Positions 56,326-64,000 of a stretch of DNA of 64,000 nucleotides are shown piece by piece. The notes beneath the pieces are model-generated. The model was not told where the DNA came from and did no database searches. It saw only the letters and a list, made by a program, of their open reading frames with translations. The stretch's first letter is position 1. Each line of letters opens with the position of its first letter. The DNA comes from Macrophomina tecta (taxonomy: Eukaryota; Ascomycota; Dothideomycetes; Botryosphaeriales; Botryosphaeriaceae): NCBI GenBank assembly GCA_024180945.1, contig JAKSGN010000041.1:1922001-1986000 (forward strand), in the 5' to 3' direction. The translations under genes were made by a program, and so were the position numbers.

Positions 56326-57145
56326 GCGATCTACATGATCCGAGCCTAAGATCGCCGATACAGATGAAGATCCTGCCTTCTGAAGTTCAGGGTCCAAAAT
56401 GTAGCTGGAGACGTTTGTCGTGAGGATCCACATGAGTCATTTAGCGAAGAAGTATCCAGGACCACATGCACGACCGGATCCTTGTCTTGCCGCCATTGCG
56501 ACGAGGAGGGTTATATCCGCGGCGTCGGTTTCGACCATGTAGTATACAGGGATGCCAAGGCGGAGCAATTCCAGGGAGTGAAGCTGAATGAGATGCGTCC
56601 CTTCGAAAGTCTGTTTTGGAGACAACCAAATTCCCTTCGGCCTCTTCGTTGAAGCGTACCGATTCGGCGGCGTAAATATGGTATGGGTTCTTTCAGGTCT
56701 GTGGAAAGCCGAATGCTATTTGTCGCGCCGAGCACGTCAGTCGTCCTCTGGTGCAGCCGAAAAAGCCGGGTTACCGCGTGCACGATATCCCTCCCTAGGA
56801 TGAGAAGAACATGCTGACTCAACTTGACCTGCGATTTGCGTGATAGCCCGTAAAGGTAATCGCACGCTGTGAAGTACTCGCCTATATTTCCTCTTACGGT
56901 TAGCTCATGTGCGTCGCGCAGCTGGTGATATATCGAAAGTCAACTTCCAACCTTACGCCAAAACCTGTCCTCAGCACCACCACCCCTTCATTCCCTCGTA
57001 CCCTTCAAACACTCTTTGAAGTGCTTGAGCTCGTCCGACTTCCATTTTCTTCACTTCCACGGCACACTCTTTACTTCTTCACCATCTCCGCTTACTTGAC
57101 TTCACTTCGGCCTCGCGCACAGCCTACCTCGTCTTATTCCTGAAG
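56326..57145. promoter_or_regulatory. Intergenic region with pyrimidine-rich promoter
   Basis: About 820 bp. The last 150 bp before the ATG at 57146 (ccttcattccctcgtaccct...) are strongly CT-rich on the coding strand, as in many highly expressed fungal genes. The upstream part holds the SprT 3' UTR; nothing else recognised. Confidence 0.55.
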
Positions 57146-60006
57146 ATGAGGGCCACTAAGCTCGTCTCCGTCGCCCTTGCCGCTCTTTTGGGGGTTTCCC
57201 TTATGAGTACCGCCTTCGCTTCTCCCTTTGAGAAGAGCAACGGCGATGAAATCGACACTACCAAATCACGCGGCACTGGCAACAGCACCGCCCCCACTTT
57301 CACCACACATCTCATCAAGTATGCTACTGATTCTAGCGATGGCTCAAAGTGGGGTGGTGCTGTCTTCAAGCAACCTCCCTCTGGCTCCTTCAAAGCCATT
57401 CAGGGTAGCTTCACGGTCCCGAAGGCCTCGCTGCCCGCTGGACAGGCCTTCATCCTGGCGGGAATCGGAGGCACTAATGGTTCCAACAACTATTGGTTCC
57501 AAGTTGGTATTTTCATGTTTGTCAATCCTAACTAGAAAGACTTGACGCAGTGCTACTTAAGAATTTCACCAGAAACACCACTGTCTCGGGTGCCGTCGAC
57601 TTCAAGCCCGTGCATGTGCTTCATCCTATCAGCAACTTCATTTTCGACGATGCTGAGATTGGCATCTCCGAAGGAGACTCTATTACCCTTCGAGTTGAGA
57701 CATACTCCACCAATCAGGGCGTCGCCATTATCGAGAACCACTCGACCGGCAAAGGCATGCATAAGCTCATCAATGCGCCTCCCGGCGCCTCTCCTCTTCT
57801 CGGACAGCACGCCGAATGGTTCTTCGCACAGCCAGCTGGCCAGCTGCTGACCAACTTTGGCTCTGTGAACTTTTCAGATTGCGTGGTGTACACAAATGAT
57901 GGCCAGAATTATGGGCCGGAGCAGGGCTCATTCATCGCCTACATTCGTGATGGTGAGAAGAATATGACGGAGACTGTTGTCCGTGGCCATGGAGTATCTA
58001 TTACCTACTCTCCCAAGACTCAAAGTCATACCCGCGATATTGTTAGCAGCGGCGGAACCGCTAGCTTCTCGGATTTGTATTGCATGCGCCAACTCTCTCA
58101 AAGTACCACAAGTGGATTCTCTGCTCCTGGCACTAGCTACAATCCTTTCAGAGGCGCCCAGAAATTTGCACCTGACGGTAACAATTTCACAGCTGCTTCC
58201 GGCCGGTTTGTGATCCCGGCGCTCCGAGCTGGGTCGCCACCAAACCAGACCGCCACCGATTATCTCTACGAGCTCACCATTGGGGTTGGTATTGAATCGC
58301 CCACTGTAATATATGAAACGACCTTGGGAATGGTTTTGAACGCGACAACAGGTAAGACCACCGTTCACGGGGTCATCGTAGCGATTCCCGCTACAATCAT
58401 CCCTTTATCTGAAAGTGATCTTGTCATGTCCGTCGGAGACACTGTCACACTGCGGGTGGTATCGATTTCTCAAGACTCAGGCACGTTCTACATAGAAAAT
58501 GAGACCACACAGAAGACATTCAGCAACGACGTATCTCTGAACGATACGTGGTCCCTGGGAGGCCCAGAGAGCTTTAAGGCCTACTGGCAAGTTCAGGCCC
58601 TGAACATTGGAGGGCAGCACAATCTTCCTGACTTTGGAGAGATAAAATTCACGAACTGCCACACTTCTCTTCACAACAGGACCGAGTTGGAAGGGCTAGC
58701 CGGTGCGACTCCAATCTTGATCAAGACCAACGATACAATTGCCAGTGACGTCTATCTTGATGACGACCATGTCAACATCATCTACAATCGGCACCAAAAG
58801 ATAGTTGAGCCCGCCACTTGCACAGCTGCGCCCCCGATCGACGGCGTAGTTCCAACTACTGAGTCTGCGTTGATCGGAACGTTGACCACCGGGGTTACTT
58901 CTTCCCTATTTGTGGGACCCCCTAAGAGAACGAACTTCACGGTGAACACTGATCATACGCCACGACGTAGTCTTAATAAACAGGATGATGGTGCCTTCAC
59001 CGCTACGGAATGGCCTCCCAAGACAACTACTACATCTGAGACTATCGTCGCTGAGGCCTTACTGCCCACCACTATTACAACGTCCACGAATCGTTACAAC
59101 CGCTGCCACTCGTATCACCATTACTAGTCGCACTACTGTGAGGTGCACCGCCCCCGCTTCATCGCTATACTTCCATGACACCAAGTCGGCCCTCGTCGGT
59201 GATAAGCTTATCCAGCATAGCGCCATGGAGTCCCCCTTCCAATCACGTTAGCTCGTGCTGGTCCATTGGTTCCATCGTCGACTTCCGACGGCGAGGCTGA
59301 CGGGAAAAGTGGCAGTCGGCTTAGTGGGAATTGGGCAGGCGCCCTCATCGAACTCCCTCCTCCGGGCACATTTTTTACGTCCGTGTCTGGCACTTTTACC
59401 GTCCCTGGCGCTTCAGCAGGATTGGAAGTTGGCGAGGATTGTTTTGCCATTATTTGGGTGGGAATTGGCGAGAGCGCAATCCTGCAAGCCGGTATTCAGC
59501 TGACATTCAATGCGTCGACAAGTGAGACTACCGTCACTCCGGTTCACGAGTTCTTCCCAGATCCCCCCCATGTTTTCAATGGGATTACCGTATTAGTTGG
59601 CGATGTCGTATCTATGCGCGTTCAAAGTTCGACTTCCACCGCAGGTACAGTCTACATTGAGAACTTGACGACGCAAAAGAGCGTCAGTAAGGAACTTTCT
59701 CTCCAAAAAAGCGGTGTTAGTTTAAAGGGCCATACTGTTGAGTGGATTGTCGAATGCCCAACCGCATATGCTGTGGCCAACTTCGGGACTGTGATATTCA
59801 CGGATATCAAAGCCACCACGAATGATAGCACAATCATACAAGACCTCGGTGACGCGGCCTCGTACAAGGTTTTGCAACATGGAAAAATCCTCACAGATGT
59901 GGTCATGGACGCGAAGCAGGTGACCATCAAGTACAACCCCCGCGATGAGAACAGAAAATCCAAACGCAACATAACAATGGACTCCTCTGTTGGCCAGGTG
60001 CACTAA
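57146..60006 (+). CDS. Secreted protein with three tandem G1 (eqolisin) peptidase-like domains
   Basis: Exon 1 57146-57506 begins with a signal peptide (KLVSVALAALLGVSLMSTAFA). Exon 2 starts at 57551 and is open to 59127, and a further exon in another frame runs to 60006. Three eqolisin-like beta-sandwich units are recognisable: unit 1 (WGGAVFKQPPSG...HAEWFFAQ), unit 2 (AASGRFVIPALRAGSPPN...FKAYWQVQ) and unit 3 (LSGNWAGALIELPPPGTFFTSVSG...TVEWIVEC). Eqolisins use a Gln-Glu dyad for acid proteolysis. Unit 3 keeps the I-L-Q-A-G Gln and both Glu of E-W-I-V-E; unit 1 keeps Q in WFQV and the first Glu; unit 2 has Glu for Gln and no matching Glu. The Thr-rich join between units 2 and 3 (about 59090-59265) is unresolved. 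Many N-x-S/T sites. Confidence 0.75.
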
Positions 60007-61508
60007 GAAGCACTACCAAAGCCAGGTTCCGGTCAAATCGGAGGAGCTCAGAAGAGCTGAGAGACTTTGGACTACTGGATCTGGTGGTCCTTTGCTCGTA
60101 TGGATTATGATGTGTATATAGTGGGCCGTTGCACTTTCTTCATGCATCGAAATACCCCGTCATACCATTTCCGACTGCGGAGGCTGCCTTTAGGTAGCTG
60201 TCTTAGCATTAGCTGAGATCAACGTGCCTTTCAGAAATCCTTGTTCCGTGCTCATACAGGCATCTTGATAACTTCTCTAATGTGTCGAATTCTGGAATCA
60301 TCCGCGACTGATAGCCAGTAGAGTTTTCCATGACGTTTTCTACAATTCCTTGCTTTTCCTATTCACAGAAAGGACTTCCAGAACGCATCTCTCTCAAGGA
60401 GATGAGATCCAGCCTTCTCGTTCTCCTGCAACATGTATTTATCAAGACGCTGAGCTTCGGCCTGTAGCAAAGATCTCGTATCGGAGAAGTTGCACTAGTC
60501 GTCCAGACATGAACGCCATAATATTTCAAAACAATCACATACGGACGACTGCTTCAACTACCCCGCGACGGCCTTACTAGACCTCAAGGCGATGCCGATT
60601 CGGTCCGCACCGCAGAAGCACACAGCTCCAGCGTTGGGCGCAGTAACGAAGCATCAGACCTCCCGGGCCGGGGGGTTCCGGGGCGGGGGGGGGGAGAGAG
60701 AGAGAGAGAGAACGGGAAGCCCCACACTCTCTGCACAACACACCCACAACCCCCTCCCAGTGCGCGCCCCACAAATATCCGCCGCCGTACCAGAAAACGG
60801 TCTGATAATCCGCCAAGGAAGTGGAAACGAAACTGGAAAAAGGGCAGAACATGATGCAAAGAAACCAAAAAAAAAAAAAAAAAAAATTCTCCGTCTCCAC
60901 ACGACACCCGCGGAGGCACAGAGCCGCCCCACAAGCGGGCCCCCACACCCCCCAATGGAGCGCATAATTCTTCCGTGTGCGCGCGGATGCGGTCGGAACA
61001 AGCTTCTTGCACAAGACTCTTGGCCAAGCGTTGATCGTGGGAGATCTGGAATCTGGGGGTTTGTCTCACCTGCGGTTGCGTGCTTTGGTTTTGGCCGTAG
61101 GGGAACGGGGAGGGTGATCGATATCGCGCTAGGAGGGCGGGCATGGGGGCTGGTTGGCTGGCGGAAGGGGGGATGGTGCGGGGTAGACGGGGGTAATTTG
61201 CATCCTGTTCGGCACGGGGTAGGCGGTGCGTGCGTGAAGAGGCATGTCTTGCTCGAATGAGTGCAAGGATATGCGGTGGGCTGTGTTCAGCGACGATGGC
61301 GGTGGCGGCAGCGGCCGCGAGTTGGAGTCACCGGGAGCAGAAGCGAAAAGTACAGTAGACCAAGCAAATAGAAAGAGGGCCGTGGAACGAGAGTCCCGGC
61401 TTGAAGATATTTGGTATTCATAGCATATGTGCATGTAAATCATCAACAGGGTAAACTAGGGATGCGAGGCATGTGACGCCAGCTTTATCCCCCCTTTTGC
61501 ACCATCAT
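60007..61508. other. Long intergenic region with simple repeats
   Basis: About 1.5 kb between the G1-like gene (+) and the sugar transporter stop (-). It contains a G run and (GA)n at about 60684-60712, and an A tract of about 20 (about 60868-60887). Long open frames here are GC-rich chance frames. No gene or RNA supported. Confidence 0.5.
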
Positions 61509-61916
61509 CTAGGCCTTCGAAGGCAAGTTCTCCCTCCCCTCGACAGCCCCTTTTCCATCCTCTCCAACGTGCACATGGTGCGCGTCATCCACGCCGATCA
61601 GATCACCACCTTTCTCGACGTGGTTGCTACCACCGAATAGGACATCAATCTCCTCGAGGCTGACCTTCTTGGTTTCAGGGATGAAGAGCCACACGAAGAC
61701 AGCGAGAAGGATGTTGATGCCAGCGAACATGTAGAAAGCATAAAAGCCACAGTTATCAAGGAAGGTAGGGAAGAACTGTTGGACGATGGCGTTGGCAACG
61801 TTTTGGGTCTGCGAGGCCATGCCGACGGCTTGCGCGCGCACGTTCATGGAAAAGATTTCTGAGGTCCAAATCCAGACGGTGGCTCCCCAGGAGGGCTTGT
61901 CTGTGGTCGGGTGTTA

Positions 61917-61953
<37 letters not shown>

Positions 61954-63390
61954 TTGCTTACAGAAAAAGGCGAATAGGAACATCAGGAAGACAATGGAGA
62001 TGCCGACGGGACGAGACTTGGTAGACGAGCCGTCAGCGGCGATGATGGACGGAGTCTGCGTCTCGACAGTTGCGGCGATGACCATGCAAAGACCCATGCC
62101 AATAGCTCCCACGATGAGGAGGGGCTTGCGGCCGAAACGGTCAACAGTCCAGGTAGCATTGAGGGTGAAGAGAATGCTGAAAGTGGCGTTAAGGGCGTTG
62201 ATGAGAGCGATCTCGTCACTGCTTTTGAAGACCTTCTTGTAGACCTTGGTAGAGTAGGTGTTGAGTGTGCCTTGACCAGTGATCTGCTGGCCAGCGTTGA
62301 TGATAAGGGCGAGGATTAGACGTTTGCGAATTGAAGGGTCTTTCCACAGAGCAGCATAGCCAGAGGAGATGGCCTCCTTTTCGAACTCGAGAGCCTCACG
62401 AATGATCAGGATCTCATCTTCGACGTCCTGCTCGGTATCACGGACCCTACGGAGGGACTCGCGGGCCTTCTCGATCTGGTTGCCCTTCTTCACGTACCAA
62501 CGGGGGGTTTCGGGAATGAACCAGAGCTGAGCAAGGATGAGGATAGGCACCAAAAGTTGGAAAATGACGACCATACGCCAGTCCCAATTGCCAAGGGTCT
62601 TGACATGCTTTTGACATGCAACTGTTCATAAGTCAGTCATCTGCAGGGTTGAATGGAATACGAAGACGTACAGTTGACCCAATAGGCAATGAAAGAGCCG
62701 ACGCTGTAGAACATCTGCCAGAAAGACATGATAGTACCACGGATCTCCTGGGGCGCAAGCTCGCCAATGTAGATGGGGCCGGCGGCTGTCAATGATTAGC
62801 AAAGCTGAGATGGTAACCGACTAGGCCAAAATGTCGGGGCGGCACTTGATGGGGAGGGGACATACTCAGAGCAACACCCTGGCCCATACCAATCAGGACA
62901 CGGCCACCGATGAAGCAACCGATATTACCCTTTGGTGAAAATGCCTGCATGAAAGTGGCGACGATGACAAGCAGGGAACCAGTGGCCATGCCGGCGCGTC
63001 TGCCCGCCCAATCGGCGAGAGGACCACCGATGAAGAAACCGGCGACAACGGCTCCCACGGTGTAGGCAGTGTTGACGGCACCTTGGGTTTGCGAATTCTG
63101 CAGCGCGCACCATGGTCAGCAGGGTTCGTTGTTTCGACGCTGTTTCGTTTTGTTTGAGATTGCGTTTCATACCGGGTGGCCGAACCAGTCCATCCAATTA
63201 TCAGAACCCAGAACAGCATTGTACACGGAGGCGTCGTAACCGTAAAGAACCATGCATGATGCGGCGACGAGAGAAATGTACCTGGGCGCAAGTCTTAGCG
63301 TTTTTGGCGTTTTTGTGGCGGGCGCGGCGTGGCTGAGGGACAAGACAAAGCTTACCAGTTGTACGCTCTCTTGGCTGTCATGAAACCCAT
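61509..63390 (-). CDS. MFS sugar transporter
   Basis: Six exons: 63390-63356, 63281-63173, 63097-62866, 62785-62672, 62621-61962, 61900-61509 (513 aa). It starts MGFMTAKRAYNWYISLVAASCMVLYGYDASVYNAV. Sugar-porter motifs: GGPLADWAGRRAGM (loop 2-3), GRVLIGMGQG, GPIYIGELAPQEIRGTIMSFWQ (PESPR-adjacent region), FIPETPRWYVKKG and, in the second half, INAGQQITGQGTLNTYS with the QQxxG core, VDRFGRKPLL and LFIPETKKVSLEEIDVLFG. The last is the canonical PETKG-like end. Likely a proton-coupled hexose or disaccharide carrier of the plasma membrane. The fifth intron (61901-61961) carries a long (GA)n tract. Confidence 0.93.
61918..61951 (+). repeat. (GA)n microsatellite in intron
   Basis: About 17 GA units on the plus strand (CT on the coding strand), filling over half of the 61-nt fifth intron of the sugar transporter, between the GTAAGC donor and the CCACAG acceptor. 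On the coding strand it forms an extended pyrimidine tract. Confidence 0.9.
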
Positions 63391-64000
63391 GATGAGCGAT
63401 GTTGTGAGAGGGACCGCCCCTCAAACGTGCTGACTCGGAAACGGGAGGAAAAGGGGATGAACAGAAACGAATCTGTGGCAAGCGACTGGGCTCAACGACG
63501 GCTCAAAAAAGCGGTCGAGGGAGGACGAACGACTGGCGTCTTGGGAGAGAGACAAGACGTCGGAGGGAGAAAGAGATGAGGCGAGGACAAGCTTGTGCCG
63601 AGCCATCGATGGACCTTATACTCGCTAGGCCGGAGCGTATCAGCTCCCTTGCGGCGCAGTGGCGGACCAGGGCAGCCATGCACAGTTGGACGCACGCATC
63701 AGGTCCTGGAAAACCACCAATTACGAGGGCGTGGGGCGTCCGGGGGGCATGGGCAGGTGGCGCGAGCTCGACTTGATGGAGAGGCGGTTTTGGTGCAATC
63801 CGGGGCCCCGGTGCGGCAATGGCCTCGGGGTGGATCTGGTGGGATTCCTCCACACGCCGTTCGGCAGCGTCTGGGTGGTGGCTCGGAGGGAGGCGTCTGG
63901 AGGAATGCGAACTGGGGCGCTGGGGGGCGTGGGCAGGTGGGAGGACAATTCTCCACCAATGACGGGCGAGCAGGCTAGGCTCCTTTGCCGGCCCAAAGAC
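63391..64000. promoter_or_regulatory. Upstream region of sugar transporter, to window edge
   Basis: About 610 bp upstream of the MFS start on the minus strand. The coding-strand sequence next to the gene is CT-rich. No gene start supported before the window ends; the open frames here are short and unlike known proteins. Confidence 0.5.

Noticed and set aside
60577..61260. Overlapping frames of 145-222 aa on both strands
   Set aside because: They run through G, GA and A simple repeats and code low-complexity peptides; treated as intergenic.

Overview
The window reads as nuclear DNA of a filamentous ascomycete (Pezizomycotina; Dothideomycetes-like is my guess). Supporting signs are genes broken by short GT-AG introns of about 35-125 nt, ATP-citrate lyase split into two head-to-head subunit genes, a tandem eqolisin-type (G1) protein, fungal forms of Orc6 and Rtt107, and a retroelement block with the signature of repeat-induced point mutation (RIP). 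Exon boundaries below were placed by hand from reading frame, splice dinucleotides and protein continuity; exon lengths sum to whole codons for the multi-exon models given with full coordinates, except where noted.

Layout. 1-5541: AT-rich, RIP-mutated pieces of a Tad1-like LINE, including an inverted repeat with arms of about 840 bp, followed by two A/C-rich microsatellites and a palindrome. 6092-7819: low-complexity RS-rich protein (-). 8779-9920: mitochondrial S-adenosylmethionine carrier, PET8 type (+). 10412-11828: ethanolamine/choline kinase (-). 12789-15383: CLC chloride transport protein (+). 15687-17162: peroxisomal lipase-like alpha/beta hydrolase, LPX1 type, ending in QKL (-). 17874-20664: six-BRCT protein, Rtt107/Brc1 type (+). 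21359-21709: small membrane protein (-). 22380-24293: histidine-phosphatase-like membrane protein without the catalytic His (-). 25361-27387 and 28727-30666: ATP-citrate lyase subunits, divergent. 31245-32385: TMEM19/DUF92 membrane protein (-). 32722-33411: G-patch-like protein (-). 33753-34199: small membrane protein (-). 34537-35368: short-chain dehydrogenase (-). 35934-37711: Dal5-family MFS permease (-). 38911-40979: PHO84-type phosphate transporter (-). 41421-43564: unrecognised 640-residue protein (+). 45393-46120: decayed cysteine-rich secreted/membrane protein (-). 46832-48096: HSL-type esterase with one frameshift (-). 48876-50155: Orc6 (-). 50341-50472: MITE-like element. 51120-54527: TBC Rab-GAP (-). 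54945-56325: SprT/Spartan protease (+). 57146-60006: tandem three-domain G1 peptidase-like protein (+). 61509-63390: MFS sugar transporter (-).

Most of the window is ordinary core genome: lipid and acetyl-CoA metabolism (citrate lyase, ethanolamine kinase, peroxisomal lipase, SAM carrier), solute transport (CLC, phosphate, Dal5-type, sugar) and replication or genome stability (Rtt107, Orc6, Spartan). I see no biosynthetic cluster, CRISPR array, rRNA or tRNA gene. The most unusual items are the triple G1 protein with unevenly preserved catalytic sites, the histidine-phosphatase-like protein lacking its nucleophile, the CLC protein with His where exchangers have the proton glutamate, the in-frame 78-codon tail behind the Rtt107 stop, a 132-bp inverted-repeat element, and the RIP-inactivated inverted LINE at the left edge.
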